A stretch of 64,000 bases of DNA from Parvibaculum sp045863935 (GCF_045863935.1 NZ_BTVP01000001.1:62001-126000); one strand, 5' to 3'; numbered from the stretch's first letter, positions 37,735 to 46,122 are shown. The notes: generated from the letters alone by a model not told the origin. Numbers and translations are program-made.

Positions 37735-38073
37735 CTAAAGAGCTTCCGCGTCCGTTTCGCCGGTGCGGATACGCAGCACCTGCTCGACGGAAATCACAAA
37801 AATCTTGCCGTCGCCGATCTGGCCGGTTTTTGCCGCACCGCTGATCGCGGAGACGACGCTGTCGGCCTGGTCGGTCGCAACGACCACTTCAATCTTGAGC
37901 TTTGGCAGGAAGTTCACCGCGTACTCCGCGCCGCGATAGATTTCGGTCTGGCCCTTCTGCCGGCCGTAACCCTTTACTTCCGTCACGGTCAGACCCTGGA
38001 CACCGATCGCCGTCAGGGCTTCTCGGACTTCGTCCAGCTTGAATGGCTTTATGATCGCCATAACGAGCTTCAT
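37735..38073 (-). CDS. glnK: PII nitrogen-regulatory protein GlnK
   Basis: A 112-residue PII protein: MKLVMAIIKPFKLDEVREAL, EVKGYGRQKGQTEIYRGAEY (T-loop, with Tyr51 the usual uridylylation site), KIEVVVATDQADSVVSAI and GDGKIFVISVEQVLRIRTGE are all diagnostic. It senses ATP/ADP and 2-oxoglutarate and controls the adjacent Amt. The ATG at 38073 is preferred over a longer frame because family members begin MKL. A sigma-54-like site (38190-38205) and an NtrC-like palindrome (38321-38337) lie upstream, consistent with nitrogen-limitation control. Confidence 0.97.
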   Translation of the reverse strand: MKLVMAIIKPFKLDEVREALTAIGVQGLTVTEVKGYGRQKGQTEIYRGAEYAVNFLPKLKIEVVVATDQADSVVSAISGAAKTGQIGDGKIFVISVEQVLRIRTGETDAEAL

Positions 38074-38189
38074 TTGAGTTTCCTCTTTTCTGCCGCCGGA
38101 TGGGCCTCGTGCCGCCGGCGTTTGTCCGCCCGGTCCCAACGCCGCCGTGATGAATGAAGCGGGCGTCCGGGCTCAAGCTCACACCTACA

Positions 38190-38205
38190 ATCAAGAACCG
38201 TGCCG
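38190..38205 (-). promoter_or_regulatory. Sigma-54-like promoter candidate upstream of glnK
   Basis: The reverse strand reads CGGCACGGTTCTTGAT, matching the GGCACG-N4-TTG core with A in place of the final C. It lies 117 bp upstream of the glnK start codon. Confidence 0.6.
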
Positions 38206-38320
38206 CGCGTGATTACTGTGGATGCGCCGTTGAATCGTCACGGAATCCGCAGCTTTGCGGCAGATGTTGTGGCGTTGTGCCGCTTCTCGCGGAGGGCATG
38301 CCCAGATGGCTGCCCTTCGA

Positions 38321-38337
38321 TGCACAATTTCTGTGCA
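38321..38337. promoter_or_regulatory. NtrC-binding-site-like palindrome
   Basis: TGCACA-ATTTC-TGTGCA is a perfect inverted repeat with the NtrC pattern TGCAC-N7-GTGCA. It lies about 115 bp upstream of the sigma-54-like site of glnK, a normal enhancer distance. Confidence 0.65.
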
Positions 38338-38451
38338 ACAGCATTCGCAACAGTCAGTCTACGGAAATATGACGACGACGCAGATCGTCTTGCGCATCTG
38401 CATCACTTACACATCTTCCACTTGCGCAAGCATTCCTGCGAGGTGCCGGCA

Positions 38452-38482
38452 AAACAAAAAGGGCGCCCGCGAGGGGCGCCCT
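38452..38482 (-). terminator. Intrinsic terminator of amt copy 3
   Basis: On the reverse strand AGGGCGCCC and GGGCGCCCT (38474-38482 and 38460-38468) form a stem with a short loop, followed by TTTTTGTTTT. Confidence 0.88.
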
Positions 38483-38504
38483 TTCTCTCGTATCGCGATG
38501 GCGT

Positions 38505-39839
38505 CTAGTGGATCACTTCGCCATGCAGGCTGATGTCGAGACCTTCGACTTCCTCCTGCGGCGACACGCGCAGGCCGAAGAAGAGGCGCGTGAGCATGAG
38601 GAGAATGAAGGTGCCGATGCCGCAATAGACGATGGTGACGACGATGCCCTTGATCTGCACGCCGACCTGCGCCCAGTTGCCGTCGATGGCGCCGACGGGC
38701 GCGTCCGCGCCGGTGATGGCGGCGGTGGCGAAGACGCCGGTGAGCACGGCGCCGACAATGCCGCCGACCGCGTGAACGCCGAAGACGTCGAGTGCGTCGT
38801 CATAGCCGATCGCACGCTTGAGGCTCGTCGAGGCGAAGTAGCAGATCGCGCCTGCGGCGAGGCCGATCCAGAAAGCACCCATCGGATCGACGAAACCGGC
38901 CGCCGGCGTGATGGCGACGAGACCGGCCACAGCGCCGGTTGCGAGGCCGAGCAGGGTCGGCTTCTTGTGCATGATCCACTCGACGACCATCCAGGTGACG
39001 GCGGCCATCGCGGCGGCAATCTGCGTCACCGCCATCGCCATGCCGGCGCGGCCATCGGCGGCGAGTTCCGAACCGGCGTTGAAGCCGAACCAGCCGACCC
39101 AGAGCAGCGAGGCACCGATCATGGTCAGTACGACATTATGCGGCGCCATGTTTTCCGTGCCGAAGCCCTTGCGGGGACCGAGCACGAGGCAGGCGACGAG
39201 GCCCGCGATGCCGGCATTGATGTGAACCACCGTGCCGCCGGCGAAGTCGAGCACGCCGTCCTCGGCGAGGAAGCCGCCGCCCCAGACCCAGTGACAGACG
39301 GGCGAGTAGATGAACAGTGCCCAGAGCACCATGAAGACCAGCATGCTGGAAAACTTCATGCGGTCGGCGAAGGCGCCGGTGATGAGGGCGGGGGTGATGA
39401 TCGCGAAGGTCATCTGGAAGGTCATGAAGACGCTTTCGGGGATCGTGCCCGACATGGCGTCGACGCCGAGGCCCGACAGGAAGAGGTTGTCGAGGCCGCC
39501 CACCCAGGCATTCATCGCGCCGCCGTCGCCAAAGGCGAGCGAGTAGCCCGCCGCCATCCAGACGACCGACATCACGGCGGCCATGGCGAAGTTCTGGGCC
39601 GTCATGGCAACGACGTTCTTCTTGCGGACCATGCCGCCATAGAAAAGGGCGAGGCCGGGGATCGTCATCAGCAGGACGAGGGCCGTTGCGGTGATCATCC
39701 AGGCGGTGTCGCCGCTGTTGAGAACGGGGGCTTCTTCCTGGGCCAGGGCGGCTCCCGCCGTCGCCAGAAGGCCGAAAGAGGCTGCCGCCGTGCCGAGAGC
39801 ACCGTTCCGGACACGCCTCCATGCAATATTGCTGGTCAT
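38505..39839 (-). CDS. Ammonium transporter AmtB-like (third of three)
   Basis: A 444-residue protein most like classical AmtB. A signal peptide (about residues 1-34, ending AGAALAQEE) precedes the channel. LALFYGGMVRKKNVVAM, CHWVWGGGFLAEDGVLDFAGGTVVHINAGIAGL (first pore His in VVHIN) and DVFGVHAVGGIVGA (second pore His) are canonical. The C-terminal tail (SPQEEVEGLDISLHGE) contains the conserved GLD segment that couples to GlnK. It is a single-gene unit with a terminator and a sigma-54-like site 98 bp upstream. Confidence 0.96.
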   Translation of the reverse strand: MTSNIAWRRVRNGALGTAAASFGLLATAGAALAQEEAPVLNSGDTAWMITATALVLLMTIPGLALFYGGMVRKKNVVAMTAQNFAMAAVMSVVWMAAGYSLAFGDGGAMNAWVGGLDNLFLSGLGVDAMSGTIPESVFMTFQMTFAIITPALITGAFADRMKFSSMLVFMVLWALFIYSPVCHWVWGGGFLAEDGVLDFAGGTVVHINAGIAGLVACLVLGPRKGFGTENMAPHNVVLTMIGASLLWVGWFGFNAGSELAADGRAGMAMAVTQIAAAMAAVTWMVVEWIMHKKPTLLGLATGAVAGLVAITPAAGFVDPMGAFWIGLAAGAICYFASTSLKRAIGYDDALDVFGVHAVGGIVGAVLTGVFATAAITGADAPVGAIDGNWAQVGVQIKGIVVTIVYCGIGTFILLMLTRLFFGLRVSPQEEVEGLDISLHGEVIH

Positions 39840-40250
39840 TGGTCTCTCCAGTTATGCGCCGGGCAGAGCTTCCGGCTTTTCCGCGCAGCCTGCCCGTCTC
39901 CCGGCGGACATCGGATCCTGCGCTTGGCGCCTCTATCTCAAGAAGTGTGCCGGAGGGGCCTCCATCGGCTATCCCCATGAATTTTCGATGAAATCTTGTT
40001 CGGGCGCTGCCGCTCGGAATGGCAGCGGGTAGATCTTTCGCTCATTTTCTAGGCATTTCTGCATCATTGCTCAAATAATGATCACAATGCCTCAGGAGAG
40101 TTCAGCAAAAAATCGGCGCCACAGCAATCGCGCCGCAGTATGGGGTGGGTTTCCCGGCCCTGGCGCTTCGGTTAATGTCTTTGCAAAAAGGCGGAGCGGC
40201 GCTCCGCAAAACGGTGGCGCGCGGCGCCCATCAGAGGGACGGGGAGGTCC
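39840..40250. other. 411-bp divergent region between amt copy 3 and the alcohol dehydrogenase gene
   Basis: No gene is seen. It holds the sigma-54-like candidate (39937-39952, reverse strand). An AT-richer stretch around 40040-40095 includes the inverted repeat ATCATT...AATGAT and could carry the promoter of the dehydrogenase gene. Confidence 0.5.
39937..39952 (-). promoter_or_regulatory. Sigma-54-like promoter candidate upstream of amt copy 3
   Basis: The reverse strand reads CGGCACACTTCTTGAG, with the same GGCA-N6-TTGA layout as the sites before glnK and amt copy 1. It lies 98 bp upstream of the start codon. Confidence 0.5.
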
Positions 40251-42476
40251 ATGGCGGATTTAGCAAAGAAGTGGCCTGTGGCGGTCAATGCCGCTGCAGG
40301 TCTGGTGCTGGCAGGGCTCATCGGCTGGCAGTTCATTGGCGGCGGGGCGGAAGAAACCGCGCCGGTGGCCGAAGCTCCGGCGGCGGAGGCCGGAACGGGC
40401 GAGCTCCCGGTGCCTGCGCCCGCGGAGAAAGCGGAAGGGGCGGTGGGCGTCGATCTCGAGCGCATCGCCAATGCGGATGAAGAGCCGGGCAACTGGCTCG
40501 CTCACGGCCGCACCTATAGCGAGCAGCGCTTTTCGCCGCTCGACCAGATCACGCCGGAAAATATCGGCGAGCTTTCTCTCGCCTGGTCGCTCGACACCGA
40601 CACGACGCGCGGCCTCGAGGCGACGCCCATCGTCGTCGATGGCACCATGTACATGTCGTTGAACTGGGGCATCACCATCGCGGTCGACGCGAAGAGCGGT
40701 GAGGAACTCTGGCGCTTCGACCCGGAAGTGCCCGGCGAGTGGGGCCGCTATGGCTGCTGCGACGTCGTCAATCGCGGCGTCGCGGTCTGGAAGGGCCGCG
40801 TCTATGTGGCGAGCTTCGACGGACGTCTTTTCGCTCTCGACGCGAAAGACGGCTCCGTCGTCTGGGAGGTGAACACGGTTCCGGGCGCACCTTACACGAT
40901 CACCGGCGCACCGCGCGTCTTCAACGACAAGGTCGTGATCGGCAATGGCGGCGGCGAATATGGCGTGCGCGGGTTCATCACCGCCTATGACACGGAAACG
41001 GGCGAGCAGGCCTGGCGCTTCTACACCGTGCCCGGCGATCCTTCGCTCCCCATCGAGAACCCCGAACTCGAAGCCGCGATGCCGACCTGGAAGGGCGGCG
41101 AGTGGTGGAAGATCGGTGGCGGCGGCACCGCCTGGGACTCGATGGTCTACGAGCCCGAGAGCAACACGCTTTATGTCGGCACCGGCAACGGTTCGCCCTG
41201 GACGCGCGAAATCCGCTCGCCCGGCGGCGGCGACAATCTCTATCTCTCGTCGATCCTTGCGCTCGACGCGGATACGGGCCGCATGAAGTGGCATTACCAG
41301 ACGACGCCCGGCGACAACTGGGATTACACCGCGACGCAGCCGCTCATGCTCGCCGATATCGAGATCAAGGGGCAGTCGCGCAAGGTCATCATGCAGGCGC
41401 CGAAGAACGGCTTCTTCTATGTGCTCGACCGCACGAGCGGCGAACTCATCTCGGCCAACCCCTTCTCGACCGTGACCTGGGCGAGCCACATCGACATGGA
41501 AACCGGACGTCCGGTCGAAACGGGCGAGGGTGAGTATGGCGACAGGACGGCTTTCGTGCTGCCCTCGGCCAACGGTGCGCATAACTGGCATCCGATGGCC
41601 TTCAGCCCGCAGACCGGCCTCGTCTACATTCCGACGCAGGATATCGCCGGCATCTATTCGCTGAGCGAACAGTGGAAGACCGAGAAGCAGTTCACACCGA
41701 AAAAGAACTGGTGGAACACCGGCATCGACTGGACGGACTACGTCGACGCCATCATCGCGCTGCCGGAAATCCCGATGGAGAAGGGTTACCTGAAAGCCTG
41801 GGATCCGGCGACGGGCGAGGTGAAGTGGCAGGCGGAATATCCTGCGCCGCTCAATGGCGGCGTGCTGGCGACCGCGGGCAACCTCATCTTCCAGGGTACG
41901 GCCGACGGCTACTTCCATGCCTACAAGGCCGATACCGGCGAGCGCGTCTGGTCGCAGCAGATCCAGACCGGCATCGTCGCCGCGCCCGTCACCTATACGG
42001 TCGATGGCGAGCAATATGTGTCGGTGCTTGCGGGCTGGGGCGGCGTCAACATCGTCTCGGGCGATGCGCGCACCTCGGCTGCCGCGAAATACGGCAATGA
42101 CGGCCGTCTGCTCACCTTCAAGATCGGCGGTGGCAAGGAACTGCCGCAGCTCGCGCTGCGCGACCAGTCGATCCCGGACTGGCCGGCGCTCACCGCTTCC
42201 GAAGAAGAGGTGCGGCATGGCGAGGTGACCTACGCGACCTATTGCATGCTGTGTCACGGTGCGCTCGGGATTTCGCCGGGCGTCACGCCGGATCTGCGGC
42301 GCATGAACGAAACGACACGCGAGCACTTCCAGGACATCGTGCGCGGCGGCATGCTCTCGGACAATGGCATGGCGAGTTTCGCCGACCATCTGTCGGAAGC
42401 CGATGTCGATGCGGTCAAGGCCTATGTCCAGAAGCGCGCGCTTGAGGACAAGGCAAGGCAGCAGCCCGTGAACTGA
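40251..42476 (+). CDS. PQQ-dependent alcohol dehydrogenase with C-terminal cytochrome c domain (quinohemoprotein)
   Basis: A 741-residue periplasmic-type quinohemoprotein. Residues about 10-32 form one hydrophobic segment (VAVNAAAGLVLAGLIGWQFI) without a clear cleavage site, followed by an Ala/Pro/Glu linker, so the enzyme may be membrane-anchored. The eight-bladed PQQ propeller has the vicinal disulfide Cys pair in YGCCDVVNRG, the catalytic Asp in PGDNWDYTATQP, and repeated tryptophan-docking motifs (e.g. AVDAKSGEELWRFD). A cytochrome c site CMLCH lies near residue 666. PQQ-biosynthesis genes are not in the window. A strong terminator follows. Confidence 0.93.
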   Translation: MADLAKKWPVAVNAAAGLVLAGLIGWQFIGGGAEETAPVAEAPAAEAGTGELPVPAPAEKAEGAVGVDLERIANADEEPGNWLAHGRTYSEQRFSPLDQITPENIGELSLAWSLDTDTTRGLEATPIVVDGTMYMSLNWGITIAVDAKSGEELWRFDPEVPGEWGRYGCCDVVNRGVAVWKGRVYVASFDGRLFALDAKDGSVVWEVNTVPGAPYTITGAPRVFNDKVVIGNGGGEYGVRGFITAYDTETGEQAWRFYTVPGDPSLPIENPELEAAMPTWKGGEWWKIGGGGTAWDSMVYEPESNTLYVGTGNGSPWTREIRSPGGGDNLYLSSILALDADTGRMKWHYQTTPGDNWDYTATQPLMLADIEIKGQSRKVIMQAPKNGFFYVLDRTSGELISANPFSTVTWASHIDMETGRPVETGEGEYGDRTAFVLPSANGAHNWHPMAFSPQTGLVYIPTQDIAGIYSLSEQWKTEKQFTPKKNWWNTGIDWTDYVDAIIALPEIPMEKGYLKAWDPATGEVKWQAEYPAPLNGGVLATAGNLIFQGTADGYFHAYKADTGERVWSQQIQTGIVAAPVTYTVDGEQYVSVLAGWGGVNIVSGDARTSAAAKYGNDGRLLTFKIGGGKELPQLALRDQSIPDWPALTASEEEVRHGEVTYATYCMLCHGALGISPGVTPDLRRMNETTREHFQDIVRGGMLSDNGMASFADHLSEADVDAVKAYVQKRALEDKARQQPVN

Positions 42477-42498
42477 TCGAGGGTCACACGAAACGAAG

Positions 42499-42529
42499 AG
42501 CCCCGGAGAGCGATCTCCGGGGCTTTTTC
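42499..42529 (+). terminator. Intrinsic terminator of the alcohol dehydrogenase gene
   Basis: AGCCCCGGAGA pairs with TCTCCGGGGCT around a GCGA loop and is followed by TTTTT. Confidence 0.93.
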
Positions 42530-42538
42530 ATTCGGCGC

Positions 42539-43894
42539 TCAGCTCAGCGCGCGTTCAACGGCGAGCGCGAGCGACAGGAGCCTTTCTTCCGCATGCGGAG
42601 CGGATTGCAGCATCATGCCGATCGGAAGGCCGTTGTCGTCGTTCCCGCAAGGCAGCGTCACCGCGCAGACGCCGAGCTGGTTGCCCATGGTCGTGTTGCG
42701 GAGCGCCATGCGGTTCGCGCGGCCATAGGCTTCGCCGCCGGACAGGAGTTCGGCGATGGGCGGCGGGGCAATCGCCACGGTCGGCAATATCACGGCATCG
42801 ACGCCCGCCGTTGCCGCGAAATAGCGAGCCGCGATTTCTTTCCGTTTAAGATCCGCGCGCACGAGGTCGCCCGCCTTCAGCGCCGCGCCCGCCATCACAC
42901 GCTCGAAGACGGGGCGGTAGATGTCGCTCTCGTTCGAGGCGAGCATCTCCCCCCATTGCGCATAGGCTTCGGCGACGAGGCGGCTCGCCTTCGGGTCCCA
43001 GGCAAGCGCGTGCACTTCGTCGAGTTCGGGCAGCTTTTGCTCCACGATCCGTGCGCCCGCCTTCACGAGCCGGCGGATGCCGGTGTCGAGCGCGCTCGTA
43101 ACCTGCGGGTCGAGACCGGACCAGCCGATGCCGCCCGGCAGCCAGAGCGTCGTGCGATTGAGATCGAGCGGCGCGAGCGGCCTTGCCTGACGTCCCTCGA
43201 GCAAGGCGAGAAGGGCGGCCGCATCCGCGACGTCCCTCGCGAGCGGCCCCACTGTGTCGAATGTCGGAGAAAGCGGCACGGTGCCCTTGAGCGGCAGGCG
43301 GCCCGCCGTGGTCTTCAGGCCCACCAGCCCGTTCCAGGCGGCGGGAATGCGCACCGAACCGCCCGTATCCGTGCCGACGGCGCCCGCCGCAAGCCCGCGC
43401 GCGAGCGAAACCGCCGCGCCCGCCGAAGAGCCGCCCGGCACGCGCTCGACTTTTCCGTCATGCGGATTGGCGGGCGTGCCGAATTTTGGATTGATGCCGA
43501 GACCGGAAAAAGCGAGTTCGGTCATGGTGGTCTTGCCGAGGCAGATGGCGCCGGCCCGCGTCGCGCGCGCGAGCACTTCGGCATCCTTCTCCGGCACGCG
43601 GTTCTTCAGCGCCAGCGAGCCCGCCGCCGTCGGCTCGCCCGCGACATCGAACAGGTCCTTCCAGGAGAGCGGCACCCCGTCGAGTGCGTGGCGGCGCAGC
43701 CCCCGCTCCGCCCGGTCCGCCGCTGCCGCCGCCTCGGCGCGGGCGCGCTTCTCGAGAAGGCGCACATAGACGCGCCGGTCTGGATCCTCGAGGCCTGCAC
43801 GTTCGAGAAAATCTTCCGTCACCTCGCGCGGATCGGCTCTGCCTTCCTCGAAGCTGCGGCCAAGCTCAAGCGCGGTCATGCCGGCGAATGTCAT
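42539..43894 (-). CDS. Amidase signature-family enzyme
   Basis: A 451-residue serine amidohydrolase. The Ser-cisSer-Lys triad is visible: the Lys in VPLSWKDLFDV, GGSSAGAAVSLA, and the nucleophile region GTDTGGSVRIPAAWNGLVGLK. GATB/AspAmd-type features are limited, and gatA/gatC partners are absent, so it is a stand-alone amidase with an unknown amide substrate rather than a GatCAB subunit. The ATG at 43894 has AAGGAG eight bases upstream. It diverges from the UbiH-like gene. Confidence 0.9.
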   Translation of the reverse strand: MTFAGMTALELGRSFEEGRADPREVTEDFLERAGLEDPDRRVYVRLLEKRARAEAAAAADRAERGLRRHALDGVPLSWKDLFDVAGEPTAAGSLALKNRVPEKDAEVLARATRAGAICLGKTTMTELAFSGLGINPKFGTPANPHDGKVERVPGGSSAGAAVSLARGLAAGAVGTDTGGSVRIPAAWNGLVGLKTTAGRLPLKGTVPLSPTFDTVGPLARDVADAAALLALLEGRQARPLAPLDLNRTTLWLPGGIGWSGLDPQVTSALDTGIRRLVKAGARIVEQKLPELDEVHALAWDPKASRLVAEAYAQWGEMLASNESDIYRPVFERVMAGAALKAGDLVRADLKRKEIAARYFAATAGVDAVILPTVAIAPPPIAELLSGGEAYGRANRMALRNTTMGNQLGVCAVTLPCGNDDNGLPIGMMLQSAPHAEERLLSLALAVERALS

Positions 43895-43989
43895 GTCGTT
43901 ACTCCTTCTGCGCGGGAGACTAGGGGCCATGCGCCCCTGCGTCCATCCGGCGCTTGCCTTTGGGGACCAAGCGGACGATCTTGCCTTTC

Positions 43990-45219
43990 ATGACCCAGAG
44001 ACCGGACAGCGACATTCTCATCGTCGGCGGGGGGCTTGCCGGCCTGCCGCTCGCACTCGCCTGCGCGCAGGGCGGGCTCACCGTCACCGTGGTCGACGTG
44101 CTCGATCCGGCGACGGCCACCGGCGCCGAATTCGATGGCCGCGTCTCGGCCATCGCCTTCGCCTCCTGCCGCATGTTCGACCGTCTCGGCGTCACGAAGC
44201 ATCTGCAGGGCCAGATGCAGCCGATCAACGACATCATGGTGTCGGACGGGCGCGTCCGGGAAGGCGCCTCGCCCTTCTTCCTCCATTTCGACCACAAGGA
44301 AATCGGCGACGAACCGCTCGGGCATCTGATCGAGAACCGCCACACGCGCATCGCGTTGCAAAAGGCGGTGGCGGACGAACCGCGCATCCGGCTCATTGCG
44401 CCCGAAAGCGTCGCCCATATCGACTACGGCTCGCAGGTCACGGCGACGCTCGGCAATGGCGGGCGGGTGACGGCGCGGCTCTGCTTTGCGGCGGACGGAC
44501 GCGGCTCGCGCACGCGTCAGGCAGCGGGCATCAAGACGGTCGGCTGGGATTACGGCCAGACCGGGATCGTCTGCACGGTCGAACATGAATTGCCGCATGA
44601 GGGCGTTGCGCAGGAATACTTCCTGCCCGGCGGACCCTTTGCGATCCTGCCGATGGTCGGCAACCGCTCCTCGCTCGTCTGGACGGAGAAGACGGCGGAC
44701 GCGAAGGCGATCCTCGCGCTCGACGACGATGCCTTTGCCGAGGAGATGCGTGTGCGCTTCGGCGACTATCTGGGAGAATGCGCGCCCGCCGGCCCGCGCT
44801 GGTCCTATCCGCTGACGCTGCAACTGGCGCGCGACTATGTGCGCCCGCGCCTCGCGCTGGTCGCTGATGCCGCGCATGGCATTCATCCGATTGCGGGGCA
44901 GGGGCTCAATCTCGGGCTGCGCGATGTGGCGGCGGCGGCGGAAGTCGTGGTCGATGCGGCGCGGCTTGGTCTCGACATCGGCTCGCTCGACGTGCTGGAG
45001 CGGTATCAGCGCTGGCGGCGCTTCGACAATGTGGCGCTGTCCTTGCTGATGGACGGGCTCAACCGGCTCTTCTCGAACGATATCGGCCCGGTGCGCCTCG
45101 CGCGCGATCTCGGCCTCGGCATCGTCGGTCAGATCCCGCCCATGCGGCGCTTCTTCATGCGCCATGCGGGCGGCGTCGTCGGCGACCTGCCGCGGCTGCT
45201 CAGGGGCGAGGCGGTGTGA
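43990..45219 (+). CDS. UbiH/UbiF/COQ6-family FAD-dependent hydroxylase
   Basis: A 409-residue flavin monooxygenase of ubiquinone biosynthesis. It has the N-terminal FAD motif ILIVGGGLAGLPLALA, the mid-motif FAADGRGSRTRQAAG and the C-terminal LVADAAHGIHPIAGQGLNLGLRD. Which ring carbon it hydroxylates cannot be told from sequence. The ATG at 43990 leads directly into the FAD fold. Its stop overlaps the start of a small XRE regulator (TGATG). Confidence 0.92.
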   Translation: MTQRPDSDILIVGGGLAGLPLALACAQGGLTVTVVDVLDPATATGAEFDGRVSAIAFASCRMFDRLGVTKHLQGQMQPINDIMVSDGRVREGASPFFLHFDHKEIGDEPLGHLIENRHTRIALQKAVADEPRIRLIAPESVAHIDYGSQVTATLGNGGRVTARLCFAADGRGSRTRQAAGIKTVGWDYGQTGIVCTVEHELPHEGVAQEYFLPGGPFAILPMVGNRSSLVWTEKTADAKAILALDDDAFAEEMRVRFGDYLGECAPAGPRWSYPLTLQLARDYVRPRLALVADAAHGIHPIAGQGLNLGLRDVAAAAEVVVDAARLGLDIGSLDVLERYQRWRRFDNVALSLLMDGLNRLFSNDIGPVRLARDLGLGIVGQIPPMRRFFMRHAGGVVGDLPRLLRGEAV

Positions 45220-45518
45220 TGGGACCTGCTCACACAAATGGTTCGGATGTTGCTGCGTATGACGCGGCGAAGCGGCGCCTCAAGGCAGGCGAGGACGAAC
45301 TTGTTCCGGCCGAGATCGTCAACCGCCTTCTCGACGGGGAGAATCCCGTTCGCGTTTGGCGGAGCTATCGGGGCATGACGCTTGCGGAACTTTCGAAAGC
45401 AGCCGGAATCAGCCAACCTTATCTCTCGCAGATCGAGAATGGCAGCCGGGACGGAACGGTGTCGACCATGCGGGCGCTGGCCGATGCGCTGGGCGTCGAT
45501 CTCGACGATCTTATCTAA
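45219..45518 (+). CDS. XRE-family HTH protein, antitoxin-like, apparently orphan
   Basis: A 99-residue protein with a C-terminal Cro/CI-type HTH (RGMTLAELSKAAGISQPYLSQIENGSRDGTVSTMRALADALGVDLDDLI). The N-terminal part (LKAGEDELVPAEIVNRLLDGENPVRVWRSYR) is of the kind seen in antitoxins paired with RelE/ParE-like toxins. No toxin gene is adjacent. Its ATG overlaps the ubiH-like stop (TGATG); an in-frame GTG at 45216 is an alternative start. Confidence 0.88.
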   Translation: MGPAHTNGSDVAAYDAAKRRLKAGEDELVPAEIVNRLLDGENPVRVWRSYRGMTLAELSKAAGISQPYLSQIENGSRDGTVSTMRALADALGVDLDDLI

Positions 45519-45521
45519 ACC

Positions 45522-45884
45522 TCACTCCCGGCTGAGCCCCTCGCGTTCGAGCGCGGTGAGGTAATCCGTCCAGAGCTTGCCGCTGTCGCGGCCCAAACGG
45601 TAAAGCGTTTCCCAAGTATAGAGCCCGGTGTCGTGGCCGTCGTCGAAGACGATGCGGACGGCGTAATTGCCGACGGGTTCGAGTGCTTCGATCGCCACAT
45701 TCGCCTTGCCGGGCACCGTCTTCTTCTGGCTCGCGCCATGCCCCTGCACTTCGGCGCTCGGGCTTTCCACCCGCAGCAATTCGGCGGGCAGGCGGAAGGC
45801 CGTGCCATCCTCGAAGGCAACTTCGAGAACGCGCTCCTTGCGCTTCAGCTTGATACCGGTCGGCCAGGGTCCCGCATCGGTCAT
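45522..45884 (-). CDS. DUF971-family protein
   Basis: A 120-residue protein matching DUF971 (gamma-butyrobetaine hydroxylase N-terminal-like): WPTGIKLKRKERVLEVAFEDGTAFRLPAELLRVESPSAEVQGH and YAVRIVFDDGHDTGLYTWETLYRLG. The family is linked to Fe-S or metal-related functions in some annotations, but its role is not established. It is the last gene of the minus-strand set ybbN, Lon-N, Trm112-like, DUF971, and converges on the XRE gene. Confidence 0.9.
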   Translation of the reverse strand: MTDAGPWPTGIKLKRKERVLEVAFEDGTAFRLPAELLRVESPSAEVQGHGASQKKTVPGKANVAIEALEPVGNYAVRIVFDDGHDTGLYTWETLYRLGRDSGKLWTDYLTALEREGLSRE

Positions 45885-45890
45885 GTCACG

Positions 45891-46103
45891 TCACTCATCG
45901 TCGAGCGAGCGCGCCTCGTCCGTCAGCATGATCGGAATGCCGTCGCGGATCGGAAAGGCGAGGCGGGCCTTGTCGGAAATCAGTTCCTGCTTCTCGCGAT
46001 CGTAGCGCAGCGTCGATTTCGTCACCGGGCAGACGAGGATTTCGAGAAGCTTCGGATCCACTTCCATCTTCGGCGCGCGCGCGGCTTCCTGTGTGTCGCT
46101 CAT
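45891..46103 (-). CDS. Trm112/YcaR-family small protein
   Basis: A 70-residue protein: MEVDPKLLEILVCPVTKSTLRYDREKQELISDKARLAFPIRDGIPIML is the Trm112/UPF0434 signature, a small zinc-ribbon-like fold that in eukaryotes activates methyltransferases. Only one Cys (VCPV) is seen, so metal binding may be lost. It begins 7 bp before the DUF971 gene ends its upstream spacing and belongs to the same unit. Confidence 0.85.
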   Translation of the reverse strand: MSDTQEAARAPKMEVDPKLLEILVCPVTKSTLRYDREKQELISDKARLAFPIRDGIPIMLTDEARSLDDE

Positions 46104-46122
46104 GATTCCTGTCCGTCTTTCA

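Larger units (their letters stand above)
38074..38504. other. 431-bp regulatory region upstream of glnK
   Basis: No gene is seen. It holds a sigma-54-like promoter candidate (38190-38205), an NtrC-like palindrome (38321-38337) and the terminator of amt copy 3 (38452-38482). Confidence 0.6.
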
